A DNA stretch of 27,075 nucleotides from the NCBI RefSeq assembly GCF_000720185.1, contig NZ_JOIY01000073.1:1-27075 (forward strand), given 5' to 3'. Positions within the stretch are counted from its first letter, which is position 1. Each line of letters begins with the position of its first letter. A program made the translations under genes and the position numbers. The notes under the pieces were generated by a model. The model made no database searches. It had not been told where the DNA came from and saw only the letters and a list, made by a program, of their open reading frames with translations. Positions 15,878 to 23,763 of the stretch are shown here, piece after piece. The DNA comes from Streptomyces sp. NRRL S-340. Lineage in GTDB: Bacteria; Actinomycetota; Actinomycetes; Streptomycetales; Streptomycetaceae.

Positions 15878-15938
15878 GGGTTTACGAATGCCGCGTGGTT
15901 ATGCCAGCGCGGCAGCCGTCTGTGTCGAGGGGTGGCGC

Positions 15939-17363
15939 ATGTCCAGGGAGCAACGCGGGCCGAACGAGAAACTCGGCGCCGTTCTCGCCCTCGCGGGAAT
16001 CAGCAACGCAGGACTCGCGCGGCGCGTCAACGACCTCGGCGCCCAACGCGGGTTGACCCTCCGCTACGACAAGACCTCCGTGGCGCGCTGGGTCTCCAAG
16101 GGGATGGTGCCGCAGGGCGCGGCGCCGCACCTCATCGCGGCCGCCATCGGCCAGAAGCTCGGCCGCCCGGTGCCGCTGCACGAGATCGGCCTGGCGGACG
16201 CGGACCCCGCGCCCGAGGTGGGCCTCGCCTTCCCCAGGGACGTCGACCAGGCCGTGCGCGCGGCCACGGAGCTGTACCGCCTCGACCTCGCCGGCCGCCG
16301 GGCCGGCGCCGGCGGCATCTGGCAGTCGCTGGCCGGATCGTTCGCCGTGACCGCGTACGCGACGCCCGCCTCCCGGTGGCTGATAACCCCGGCCGACAGC
16401 TCGGTGGCGCGCGAGGCGGGCGGGGCGGAGGGCTCGGGCGCACCGGTCAAAGTCGGCCACAGCGACGTGCGGAAGCTGCGGGAGGCCGCCGAGGACGCCA
16501 GGCGCTGGGACTCCAAGTACGGAGGCGGCGACTGGCGTTCGTCCATGGTGCCCGAGTGCTTACGCGTGGAGGCCGCGCCGCTCCTGCTCGGGTCCTACTC
16601 CGACGAGGTCGGCCGTGCGCTGTTCGGCGCGTCGGCCGAACTGACCCGGCTGGCCGGCTGGATGGCGTTCGACACCGGCCAGCAGGAGGCCGCCCAGCGG
16701 TACTACATCCAGGCGCTGCGCCTCGCGCGCGCGGCGGCCGACGTGCCCCTGGGGGGATACGTCCTGGCGTCGATGTCCCTGCAGGCCACCTACCGGGGCT
16801 TCGGTGACGAGGGCGTCGACCTCGCGCAGGCCGCCCTGGAACGCAACCGCGGCCTGGCCACGGCCCGCACCATGAGCTTCTTCCACCTGGTCGAGGCACG
16901 CGCCCACGCGCGCGCGGGCGACGCCCAGGCGGCGGGCGCCGCCCTGAAGGCCGCCGAGGGCTGGCTGGAGCGGTCCCGGGAGGGCGACAACGACCCGACC
17001 TGGCTCGGTTTCTACGGCTACGACCGGTTCGCCGCCGACGCCGCCGAGTGCTACCGCGACCTGAAGGCGCCCCGCCAGGTCCGGCGCTTCACCGAACAGG
17101 CGCTGTCGAAGCCGACGGAGGAGTTCGTGCGCTCGCACGGCCTGAGACTGGTGGTCTCCGCGGTCGCCGAACTGGAGTCGGGCAACCTCGACGCTGCCTG
17201 CGAGCAGGGGGTACGGGCGGTGGAGGTCGCCGGACGCATCTCCTCCGCGCGGACCACCGAGTACGTCCGCGACCTCCTGCACCGGCTGGAGCCCTACAGC
17301 GACGAACCGCGGGTGGTCGAGCTGCGCGAACGGGCCAGACCGCTCCTGATGACCACGGCCTGA
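15939..17363 (+). CDS. orf1590-type sporulation-associated regulator with a TTA codon
   Basis: The 474-residue protein has an N-terminal helix-turn-helix-like segment (about 9-55; [27 protein letters not shown]) followed by a long helical region that looks TPR-like. It matches my memory of S. griseus orf1590 and SCO4114, which makes two products from alternative starts, the shorter lacking the HTH. Here Met56/Val57 (16104-16109) follow an AAGGGG run and would give a product about 6 kDa smaller. ATG 15939 has GAGGGG about 6 bases upstream. Leu208 is encoded by TTA (16560-16562), the only in-frame TTA I noticed in the window, so translation should depend on the bldA tRNA. Its DNA target is unknown. 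The Asn-synthetase-like gene diverges from it. Confidence 0.85.
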   Translation: MSREQRGPNEKLGAVLALAGISNAGLARRVNDLGAQRGLTLRYDKTSVARWVSKGMVPQGAAPHLIAAAIGQKLGRPVPLHEIGLADADPAPEVGLAFPRDVDQAVRAATELYRLDLAGRRAGAGGIWQSLAGSFAVTAYATPASRWLITPADSSVAREAGGAEGSGAPVKVGHSDVRKLREAAEDARRWDSKYGGGDWRSSMVPECLRVEAAPLLLGSYSDEVGRALFGASAELTRLAGWMAFDTGQQEAAQRYYIQALRLARAAADVPLGGYVLASMSLQATYRGFGDEGVDLAQAALERNRGLATARTMSFFHLVEARAHARAGDAQAAGAALKAAEGWLERSREGDNDPTWLGFYGYDRFAADAAECYRDLKAPRQVRRFTEQALSKPTEEFVRSHGLRLVVSAVAELESGNLDAACEQGVRAVEVAGRISSARTTEYVRDLLHRLEPYSDEPRVVELRERARPLLMTTA

Positions 17364-17421
17364 GCGGGACGCCGGGGCCCCGGTTCGAGCGGGCCACCGA
17401 GGATCACGGCCCGAGCGGGAC
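17354..17421. repeat. Duplication around the sporulation-gene stop codon
   Basis: A 17-bp block at 17354-17370, containing the TGA stop (17361-17363), recurs with one mismatch at 17405-17421. There the stop has become an Arg codon context (CGA). The copies are 51 bp apart, a multiple of 3. Confidence 0.55.
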
Positions 17422-17530
17422 GGGGCCGCCCGGGCACAGGCGGGACACACGGGGCGCACGGACGGGCCGCTCCCGGTTTGAAGGCATTGTCAGTGGCGCA
17501 GTGCACTATCGGAACCGGGAGGTGGAGCAG

Positions 17531-18739
17531 GTGCGGGAGATCGCTCACGACTGCGATGCGCTGGTGATCGGCGGCGGCATCGTCGGCCTGTCGACGGCGT
17601 ACGCGATCACGCGCGCCGCGCCGGGCACCCGGGTGACGGTGCTGGAGAAGGAACCGGGCCCGGCCCGCCACCAGACCGGACGCAACAGCGGGGTGATCCA
17701 CAGCGGGATCTACTACCGGCCGGGCTCGCTCAAGGCACGGTACGCGGTGCGCGGTGCCGCGGAGATGGTCAAGTTCTGCGCGGAGTACGGCATCGCGCAC
17801 GCCGTCACCGGCAAGCTGATCGTCGCCACCCGGCGCGAGGAGCTGCCCCGGCTGCACGCCCTGGTGCAGCGCGGCCGGGAGAACGGGATACCGGTGCGTG
17901 AGCTGGGCGCCGCCCAGATCGCGGAGTACGAGCCGGAGGTGCGCGGCCTGGCCGCGATCCACGTGGGCACGACCGGCGTCTGCGACTACACGGGCGTGGC
18001 CCGGCAGCTCGCGGCCGCCTCGGGCGCGGAGATCCGCTACGGCGCCCGGGTCGTGCGCGTGGACCGGCGGCCCGACCGGGGCGTGGCCGTCCGGACGGCC
18101 CGCGGCGACGTGGTCCGCGCGCGCGTGCTCGTCAACTGCGCGGGACTGCACTGCGACGAGGTGGCGCGGCTGACCGGGGACGAGCCGGAGGCCCGGATCG
18201 TCCCCTTCCGCGGGGAGTACTACGAGCTGGCGCGGCCGGAGCTGGTGCGGGGGCTGGTGTATCCGGTGCCCGATCCGGCCTTCCCGTTCCTCGGCGTGCA
18301 CCTCACGCGCGGGATCGACGGCGGTGTCCACATCGGTCCCAACGCGGTGCCGGCGCTGGCCCGTGAGGGGTACGGGTGGGGCGTCGTACGCCCCCGTGAG
18401 CTGGCGGGGACGCTGAGCTGGCCGGGTTCGTGGCGGATCGCCCGGCGGCACTGGCGTTACGGAGCGGGGGAACTGCGGCGGTCGGTGTCCAAGGCGGCGT
18501 TCACCGAGGCGGTGCGCAGACTGCTGCCGTGCGTCGAGGAGAGCGACCTCGTGCCCGCGCCCGCGGGCGTACGGGCGCAGGCCGTCCTGCGGGACGGGAC
18601 GCTGGTGGACGACTTCCTCATCCGGGAGGGTGCGCGGGCCGTACACGTGCTCAACGCGCCGTCCCCGGCGGCGACGGCCTCCCTGCCGATCGGGCGGGAG
18701 GTGGCCCGCAGAGCGCTGCGCGCACTGGCGGCGGGATGA
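17531..18739 (+). CDS. lhgO: FAD-dependent L-2-hydroxyglutarate oxidase-like enzyme
   Basis: The 402-residue DAO-superfamily flavoprotein has the Rossmann FAD motif ALVIGGGIVGLSTAYAI at residues 10-26 and the family-specific HQTGRNSGVIHSGIYYRPGS near 50-69, typical of LhgO/L2HGDH. VNCAGLHCDEVARLTGD and PFRGEYYEL are also characteristic. It probably oxidises L-2-hydroxyglutarate to 2-oxoglutarate, removing a side product of central metabolism and passing electrons to oxygen or quinone. GTG 17531 is chosen because GGAGG ends 8 bases upstream and the FAD motif follows within 15 residues. E. coli LhgO is about 20 residues longer. It lies 167 bp after the sporulation gene, probably with its own promoter. 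A broader hydroxyacid oxidase role is possible. Confidence 0.87.
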   Translation: MREIAHDCDALVIGGGIVGLSTAYAITRAAPGTRVTVLEKEPGPARHQTGRNSGVIHSGIYYRPGSLKARYAVRGAAEMVKFCAEYGIAHAVTGKLIVATRREELPRLHALVQRGRENGIPVRELGAAQIAEYEPEVRGLAAIHVGTTGVCDYTGVARQLAAASGAEIRYGARVVRVDRRPDRGVAVRTARGDVVRARVLVNCAGLHCDEVARLTGDEPEARIVPFRGEYYELARPELVRGLVYPVPDPAFPFLGVHLTRGIDGGVHIGPNAVPALAREGYGWGVVRPRELAGTLSWPGSWRIARRHWRYGAGELRRSVSKAAFTEAVRRLLPCVEESDLVPAPAGVRAQAVLRDGTLVDDFLIREGARAVHVLNAPSPAATASLPIGREVARRALRALAAG

Positions 18740-18810
18740 GCCCCGGACTCAGCGCCGAGCGGCACCCCCGGGGGACGGCGGGCGGCGGGCGGCCCGAGCG
18801 GGAGGACCTG

Positions 18811-18922
18811 GGCGGCCGGGGCCAGGAGAGCGTCCGGGGCGGGCGCCGGACGCGACGAAGACGGGCGGCGCGAGCCGGAGGGCCGGGGCGGCCGGCCAGG
18901 AGAGCGCCCGGGGCGGGCGCCG
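18811..18922. repeat. G-rich imperfect direct repeat, about 38 bp
   Basis: Segments 18811-18848 and 18888-18922 share most of their bases, including a common GCCAGGAGAGCG core and GGGGCGGGCGCCG. They fill most of the 276-bp gap between the lhgO-like gene and trmB. The gap shows no protein gene. It is rich in GGG runs on the plus strand. Confidence 0.6.
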
Positions 18923-18999
18923 TCGTGAGAGGGGCGGGCGGGCGCCGGGCGGGGAGACCGGGTGCGTCGCTCGGCATCGGTCTCGTGCTGTCCGGCCCG

Positions 19000-19005
19000 T
19001 AAAAT
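19000..19005 (+). promoter_or_regulatory. -10 box of trmB, near-leaderless
   Basis: TAAAAT lies 10 bases before the GTG start at 19016, so transcription would begin around 19011-19013 and leave almost no 5' leader. No ribosome site is visible, and the -35 region is weak. Confidence 0.55.
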
Positions 19006-19015
19006 GGACGGCACT

Positions 19016-19879
19016 GTGTCTGACTCCTTGAACACCCCCGCCGCCCCGCACGCCCCCGGTGCGTCCGTCCGGCACACCCGGGCCAAGGGAGAGCCGCGGT
19101 TTCCCGACGGGCCGCAGGCGGACCCGGCCGGGTCGCACTTCGAGCGGCGGATCCGCAGCTTCCAGCCGCGCCGCAGCCGGGTGACCGCCGGGCAGGCGGA
19201 CGCGCTGCAGCGGCTGTGGCCCCAGTGGGGACTGGACATCGACGGACAGCGGGTGCTCGACCTGGCCGAGCTGTTCGGCAACGCCCGCCCCGTCGTCCTG
19301 GAGATCGGGTTCGGCATGGGCGAGGCCACCGCGCAGATGGCCGCCGCCGACCCGGACACCAACATCCTCGCCGTCGACGTGCACACGCCCGGCCAGGGCA
19401 ATCTGCTCAGCCTCGCCGACCGGAGCGGGCTCACCAACGTCCGGGTCGCCAACGGCGACGCGATCATCCTGCTGCGCGAGATGCTCACCCCCGACTCCCT
19501 GGACGGGCTGCGCGTCTACTTCCCCGACCCGTGGCCCAAGAAGCGGCACCACAAGCGGCGGCTGATCCAGCCGGAATTCCTGACCCTGGCCGCCGCCCGG
19601 CTCAGGCCCGGCGCGATCGTGCACTGCGCGACCGACTGGGAGCCGTACGCCGAACAGATGCTGCAGGTGCTGAGCGCGCACCCCGCCTTCGCGAACACGC
19701 GGCCCGACGGCGGCTACGCGCCCCGCCCGGCCTTCCGCCCGCTGACCCGCTTCGAGGGCCAGGGCCTGGACAAGGGCCACGTCGTGAACGACCTGCTCTT
19801 CCGGCGCGTACCGCACGGGGACGCCCACGGCACCGGCCCCCGCACCGGACACCCCGACCGGCACCCCGGCCTGGACTGA
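19016..19879 (+). CDS. trmB: tRNA (guanine-N7-)-methyltransferase
   Basis: The 287-residue protein is a TrmB-family SAM methyltransferase that forms m7G46 in tRNA variable loops. The SAM-binding motif is VVLEIGFGMGEAT (93-105). The family signature VYFPDPWPKKRHHKRRL is at 167-183, and CATDWEPYAEQML follows. The first 45 residues are a Pro/Ala-rich extension beyond the usual family core, ending at HFERRIRSFQPR. The start is taken as GTG 19016 because a -10 box sits only 10 bases upstream, implying a leaderless message; ATG 19004 would fall inside that box. A 30-bp tandem repeat spans its stop codon. Confidence 0.9.
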   Translation: MSDSLNTPAAPHAPGASVRHTRAKGEPRFPDGPQADPAGSHFERRIRSFQPRRSRVTAGQADALQRLWPQWGLDIDGQRVLDLAELFGNARPVVLEIGFGMGEATAQMAAADPDTNILAVDVHTPGQGNLLSLADRSGLTNVRVANGDAIILLREMLTPDSLDGLRVYFPDPWPKKRHHKRRLIQPEFLTLAAARLRPGAIVHCATDWEPYAEQMLQVLSAHPAFANTRPDGGYAPRPAFRPLTRFEGQGLDKGHVVNDLLFRRVPHGDAHGTGPRTGHPDRHPGLD

Positions 19880-19961
19880 CGCACCGCCACACCCCCTCGC
19901 CCGGACCGACGCACCACCCCACACCCTGTCCCGGCGGACGCACCACCACGCCCCCCGGTCC
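19873..19961. repeat. 30-bp tandem repeat across the trmB stop codon
   Basis: Three units (19873-19902, 19903-19932, 19933-19961) and a partial fourth begin inside the last trmB codons and fill the gap to the PrsW-like gene. The first unit carries the TGA stop (19877-19879), which reads CGA in the second. Confidence 0.7.
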
Positions 19962-20000
19962 GGCGGACGAGGCACCGTCGCGATCGTCACCTCCCCTCGT

Positions 20001-20006
20001 TAGGGT
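20001..20006 (+). promoter_or_regulatory. -10 box of the PrsW-like gene, leaderless
   Basis: TAGGGT lies 7 bases before GTG 20014, so transcription should start at or next to the first codon. No ribosome site is present, and no clear -35 is seen. Confidence 0.55.
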
Positions 20007-20013
20007 CAATGAC

Positions 20014-21477
20014 GTGGCCACCTGTCCCCCGTACCCGACGTATCCGAGCGGTCCGCCGCCCATAGCCGACGGCCGGCCGCGGCACGCGCACTGGTGGCAC
20101 AGGCGAGGGGTGCGCTACGGCGCTCTCGCCGCGCTGCTCGCGCTGTCCGGGCTCGTCATCCTCGCCCTGGTCCGCCGGCAGACCGGCACCGAAGGGTTCC
20201 TGGTCGGTCTCGGCCTGGCCGTGCTGCCGGTCCCGCTGCTGACGGCCGCCTTCCGCTGGCTGGACCGGGTCGATCCCGGTCCCTGGCGGAACATGATCTT
20301 CGCCTTCGCCTGGGGCGCCTGCGCGGCCGCGCTGATCGCGATCGTCGCCAACAGCTTCGCGACCAAGTGGATCGCGACCGCGACCGCCGACCCGGCCGGC
20401 GCGGACACCCTGGGCGCGACGGTGATAGCGCCGGTCGTGGAGGAGTCCGCGAAGGCCGCCGCCGTCCTGCTGATCTTCCTCTTCCGCAGACGCGACTTCA
20501 CCGGCATCGTCGACGGCGTGGTCATCGCCGGGACCACGGCCACCGGCTTCGCCTTCACCGAGAACATCCTCTACCTCGGCACCGCCTTCGGCACCGACCG
20601 GATGACCGGCGGCCAGGGCATCGCCTCCGTCACCGCGGCGACCTTCTTCGTGCGCGTGATCATGTCCCCGTTCGCGCACCCCCTGTTCACGGTCTGCACC
20701 GGCCTCGGTTTCGGCATCGCCGCCCTGGCCGGGGAGCGCCGGCGCCGCGGCCGGCTGCTGCTGCCACCGGCCGGCCTGCTGCTCGCGATGGGCATGCACG
20801 CGTTCTGGAACGGCTCCTCGACCTTCGGCCGGTACGGGTTCTTCGCGGTCTACGGCGGCTTCATGGTGCCCGCCTTCGGACTGCTCACCTGGCTGGTCGT
20901 CTGGACCCGGCAGCGCGAGCTGCGCGCCATCCGCGAGGAACTGCCCGCGTACGCCGCGGCCGGCTGGCTGACGCCCGCCGAGCCGTTCGCCCTCGGGTCC
21001 ATGCGGGCGCGCCGGCTGGCCCGCGAGTACGCCGGCCGGCACCTGGGCAAGGCCGCGGCGCGGACGGTGGCGCAGTACGAGGCCTACGCCACCTCGCTGG
21101 CCTTCCTGCGCCGCCGGGGGCGCCTGGGGCGGGTCGGCGCCGGCTTCGGCGAACGGGAGCGGGAGCTGCTGCACGAGATGTGGCGCAGGCGCGAGGTGGC
21201 CCAGCCCGCCCTGGACCACGCGGCACGGATGACCGCGCCGCCCGTGCGGGTCGTCCCGCCGCCCTGGCCGACGTACGGCCTGTACGGGTACGGGACGTAC
21301 GGGTACGGATACGGGCAGGCCCCGCAGCAACAGCCCCTGCACGGGCAGCCGCCGTACGGGCAGCCCTCGTACGGGCAGCCTCCCTACGGGCCGGCGGGAC
21401 CCGCGGGGCCGGTCGCGCCGTACCCCGCGGGCTCGGCGGGGTACGGTCCGCACCAGCCCTACCGGGCGCAGCCGTGA
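20014..21477 (+). CDS. PrsW-family intramembrane metalloprotease
   Basis: The 487-residue polytopic membrane protein has about 8 hydrophobic segments between residues 33 and 300. The PrsW/CPBP-type motifs are present: VVEESAK (E143, E144, K147), FAFTEN (E183, N184), a membrane histidine in SPFAHPL (H222), and MHAFWN (H262, N266). In other bacteria PrsW starts regulated proteolysis of anti-sigma factors; this is family knowledge. The last about 75 residues are Tyr/Gly/Gln/Pro-rich (YGYGTYGYGYG, then QPPYGQPSYGQPPYG), probably a disordered cytoplasmic tail. The GTG 20014 start is supported by the -10 box 7 bases upstream. A membrane-anchored sigma factor lies 10 kb away, but a link is speculative. 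It converges with the aldo/keto reductase gene. Confidence 0.85.
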   Translation: MATCPPYPTYPSGPPPIADGRPRHAHWWHRRGVRYGALAALLALSGLVILALVRRQTGTEGFLVGLGLAVLPVPLLTAAFRWLDRVDPGPWRNMIFAFAWGACAAALIAIVANSFATKWIATATADPAGADTLGATVIAPVVEESAKAAAVLLIFLFRRRDFTGIVDGVVIAGTTATGFAFTENILYLGTAFGTDRMTGGQGIASVTAATFFVRVIMSPFAHPLFTVCTGLGFGIAALAGERRRRGRLLLPPAGLLLAMGMHAFWNGSSTFGRYGFFAVYGGFMVPAFGLLTWLVVWTRQRELRAIREELPAYAAAGWLTPAEPFALGSMRARRLAREYAGRHLGKAAARTVAQYEAYATSLAFLRRRGRLGRVGAGFGERERELLHEMWRRREVAQPALDHAARMTAPPVRVVPPPWPTYGLYGYGTYGYGYGQAPQQQPLHGQPPYGQPSYGQPPYGPAGPAGPVAPYPAGSAGYGPHQPYRAQP

Positions 21478-21490
21478 GGCCGTGACGCCG

Positions 21491-21522
21491 CGCGGCTCAG
21501 GCGGAGGCCTGCGTGAGCCGCG
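21491..21522. terminator. Hairpin terminator at convergent gene ends
   Basis: CGCGGCTCA (21491-21499) pairs with TGAGCCGCG (21514-21522), 9-bp perfect arms. It begins 14 bases after the PrsW-like stop and overlaps the stop codon of the opposing aldo/keto reductase gene. Only 19 bp separate the two genes. Confidence 0.55.
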
Positions 21523-22441
21523 TGACCTCCTCGTCCGTCAGTTCCAGTCCGGCCACCGCCAGCAGCGCCGGGAGCTGTTCCACCGTCCGGGCCGAGGCGA
21601 TCGGGGCGGCCACCGTCGGCTGGGCCGCCAGCCAGGCCAGGGCCACCGTGGCCGGCTCGGCACCGCGGGCGCGGGCGACCTCGTCGAGCGCGGCCAGGAC
21701 CTTCTGGCCGCGCTCGCTCGCCAGGTGCTTGGCGGCGCCCTCCGCGCGCGGGCTGTCGACCGTGGTGCCGGGCCGGTACTTGCCGGTCAGGAACCCCGAG
21801 GCCAGCGCGTAGTACGGGACGGCGGACAGACCGGCCCGCTCGGCGAGGTCCCGCAGGCCGCCCTCGTAGGTGTCCCGGGAGACGAGGTTGTAGTGCGGCT
21901 GGAGCGCCACGTACCGGGCGAGTCCCTCGCGCTCGGAGAACTCCAGGGAGGCGGCCAGTCGCCCGGCGGAGATGTTGGAGGCGGCGATGTGCCGCACCTT
22001 GCCCGCCTTCACCAGTTCGTCGAGGGCGCCGATGATCTCCTCCACCGGCACGTCGGGCTGGTCGAAGTGGGTGTAGTAGAGGTCGATGTGGTCGGTGCCC
22101 AGACGCTTGAGGGAGGCGTCGGCCGCTGCCCTGATGTTGGCGGCGGACAGGCCCTGGAAGTCCGGGTGCTGGCTGACCTTGGTGGCGATGACGACGTCGG
22201 AGCGGTTGCCGCGCTCCTTGATCCACTTGCCGATGATCGTCTCTGACTCGCCGCCGCGGTTGCCCTCCACCCACGCCGAGTAGGAGTCGGCGGTGTCGAT
22301 GAAGTTGCCGCCGGCCGCCGTGTAGGCGTCCAGGACGGCGAAGGACTGCGCCTGGTCGGCGGTCCAGCCGAAGACGTTGCCGCCGAGGGCGAGCGGGAAG
22401 ACCTCGAGGTCGGACGGGCCCAGCTTGCGTAGAGAAGTCAT
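21497..22441 (-). CDS. Aldo/keto reductase
   Basis: The 314-residue TIM-barrel oxidoreductase keeps the aldo/keto reductase tetrad: D49 and Y54 (FIDTADSYSAW), K88 (VVIATKVS) and H125 (DLYYTHFDQP). The NADPH-binding C-terminal part ASARTVEQLPALL is present. LGTDHIDLYYTHFDQPDVP is typical of the Tas/YdhF-like bacterial subfamily. The substrate cannot be inferred. ATG 22441 gives the usual N-terminus (MTSLRKLG), although GAGGAG lies very close; ATG 22450 is the alternative. The 219-bp upstream gap contains two palindromes, so regulated expression is likely. The M23 peptidase gene precedes it on the same strand, but its own promoter region argues against an operon. Confidence 0.88.
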   Translation of the reverse strand: MTSLRKLGPSDLEVFPLALGGNVFGWTADQAQSFAVLDAYTAAGGNFIDTADSYSAWVEGNRGGESETIIGKWIKERGNRSDVVIATKVSQHPDFQGLSAANIRAAADASLKRLGTDHIDLYYTHFDQPDVPVEEIIGALDELVKAGKVRHIAASNISAGRLAASLEFSEREGLARYVALQPHYNLVSRDTYEGGLRDLAERAGLSAVPYYALASGFLTGKYRPGTTVDSPRAEGAAKHLASERGQKVLAALDEVARARGAEPATVALAWLAAQPTVAAPIASARTVEQLPALLAVAGLELTDEEVTRLTQASA

Positions 22442-22484
22442 GCTCCTCATCAACGGCCAATGCGGAGTTCCCGATTCCGCGCCC

Positions 22485-22516
22485 CGCCGGTGACCGGCGC
22501 AAAGGTTGCGCAAACC
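22485..22516. promoter_or_regulatory. Operator-like palindromes upstream of the aldo/keto reductase
   Basis: CGCCGGTGACCGGCG (22485-22499) is a perfect palindrome around one base. TTGCGCAA (22506-22513) is a second, embedded in a GCGCAAA direct repeat of 11-bp period (22497-22503, 22508-22514). They lie 44-75 bp upstream of the start codon. Confidence 0.4.
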
Positions 22517-22597
22517 ACCCGGTCGGCAGGCGGACCGCGAAGACGTGAAAGGGCGGGGCCCGGACTGTCCGCGGCAGCCGGACTGCCGGCGGAACCC

Positions 22598-22624
22598 GGG
22601 CCGGCCGTCAGCGGGACCCGGCCC
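22598..22624 (-). terminator. Possible terminator after the M23 peptidase gene
   Basis: GGGCCGG (22598-22604) and CCGGCCC (22618-22624) can pair over a 13-base loop, about 40 bp past the peptidase stop. The area is GC-rich enough that short complementary arms are common. Confidence 0.3.
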
Positions 22625-22660
22625 TGCGCGGGCGGCGGCGTGCCGGCCGGCAGCGGTCCG

Positions 22661-23737
22661 TCAGGGGGTGAGGCCCTTGGACCGGAGCCACGCCATCGGG
22701 TCGGTGCCGGCGGCCTGGCCGTCCGGGTGGACCTCCAGGTGCAGGTGCGGTCCCGTGACGTTGCCGGTGGCGCCCACACGGCCGATGACCTCGCCCGTGC
22801 TCACCTTCTGGCCGGCCGCGACGCTGATCGACGACTGGTGGCAGAACCACAGTTCGGTGCCGTCGTCCAGGGTGAGGACCGTGCGGTAGCCGTAGGCGCC
22901 GGCCCAGCCCGCCTCCGTGACGGTGCCGCTGTGGACGGCCTTGATCAGGGTGCCGGTGGGCGCGGCGAAGTCGAGGCCGGTGTGGTGCCCGGAGGACCAC
23001 ATGGAGCCGGCCTGTCCGAAGGTGGAGGTGAGGGTGTACGAGGAGGTCGGCAGCGTGTACTGCTCGGCCAGCGCGGCCAGCCGGGCCGTCTCGGCCTCCT
23101 TCCGGGCCTCCTCCTCCGCCTTCTTCTTCGCGGCGGCGGCCCTGGCCTCGGCCTCCTTCTTCGCCTGGGCCGCGGCCTCCTCGGCCTGCCGGACGGCCTT
23201 GCGGGCCGCGGCCGCCTCCGTGGCCGCCCTGGCCCCGGCCTCGGCCTGGGCCTGCTGCTGCTCGGCCTGGGCCATGATCCGGTTGCGCAGCGCCTCGCCC
23301 GCGTCCGTGGCGGTGTGCGCGGTCGTCCCGGCGGTCCCGGCCGGGGTCTCGGCGACGTCGCTGAGCGCGGTCGCGGAACCCTCGTGACCGTCGTGGCCGG
23401 ATCCCTCGAAGAGGCCGCCCACGGCGGGCAGGCCGTGCAGGGCGGGAACGTCGGGCAGGGAGATCGAGACCGGCGGCTTGCCGGTGTTGGCGCTGGCCAT
23501 GCCGCCCGCTCCGACGGCCGCCATGACGCCCACGCCGAGCACCGTGGAACTGCGGGCGAGCCCGCCGCCGCGCTGCTTGGCCACGCGGTGCCGGCCGCGG
23601 ACGGGACGGAGGGAGTCCTCGGTGGGGTTCCACTCCTCCCAGGGGCCCTCGTCTGGGTGCCGGTCACCGTAGGCGAAGGACTCGGTGCGCCGGCTCGGCA
23701 CCGACGGGGCTTCAGGGGCAGGCGGGTTGGACGCCAC
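22661..23737 (-). CDS. Secreted/anchored M23 (LytM-type) peptidase with coiled coil
   Basis: The 358-residue cell-wall hydrolase has a charged N-terminus (1-58), then a hydrophobic segment (about 60-83, STVLGVGVMAAVGAGGMASA) serving as signal or anchor. A Gly/Thr-rich spacer follows, then an Ala/Lys/Glu coiled coil at about 150-225. The M23 metallopeptidase domain is at about 240-350, with zinc ligands H252 and D256 (HTGLDFA) and H333 (HLHLEV); H300 and H331 complete the active site. It should cut peptidoglycan cross-bridges or stem peptides outside the cell. GTG 23737 is chosen because AAAGGAG lies 9 bases upstream; the longer frame (TTG 23818) runs into the riboswitch. The c-di-AMP riboswitch in its leader ties wall hydrolysis to second-messenger level. 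Confidence 0.92.
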   Translation of the reverse strand: MASNPPAPEAPSVPSRRTESFAYGDRHPDEGPWEEWNPTEDSLRPVRGRHRVAKQRGGGLARSSTVLGVGVMAAVGAGGMASANTGKPPVSISLPDVPALHGLPAVGGLFEGSGHDGHEGSATALSDVAETPAGTAGTTAHTATDAGEALRNRIMAQAEQQQAQAEAGARAATEAAAARKAVRQAEEAAAQAKKEAEARAAAAKKKAEEEARKEAETARLAALAEQYTLPTSSYTLTSTFGQAGSMWSSGHHTGLDFAAPTGTLIKAVHSGTVTEAGWAGAYGYRTVLTLDDGTELWFCHQSSISVAAGQKVSTGEVIGRVGATGNVTGPHLHLEVHPDGQAAGTDPMAWLRSKGLTP

Positions 23738-23763
23738 GCGGGCGTGCTCCTTTCCTTCCGTCT

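Larger units (their letters stand above)
15268..15938. promoter_or_regulatory. Long divergent intergenic region with an isolated hairpin
   Basis: 671 bp separate the Asn-synthetase-like gene and the sporulation gene. I find no convincing protein gene in it. It contains a perfect 13-bp hairpin (15598-15630) and a plus-strand promoter for the sporulation gene (15849-15877). Between about 15430 and 15600 there is slightly lower GC and a possible TACCCT -10 near 15463, which could start a short transcript ending at the hairpin. Confidence 0.5.

Noticed and set aside
13189..15938. Lasso-peptide or beta-lactam-type cluster around the Asn-synthetase-like gene
   Set aside because: No precursor peptide, leader-binding protein or protease nearby, and the PP-loop Asp is missing.
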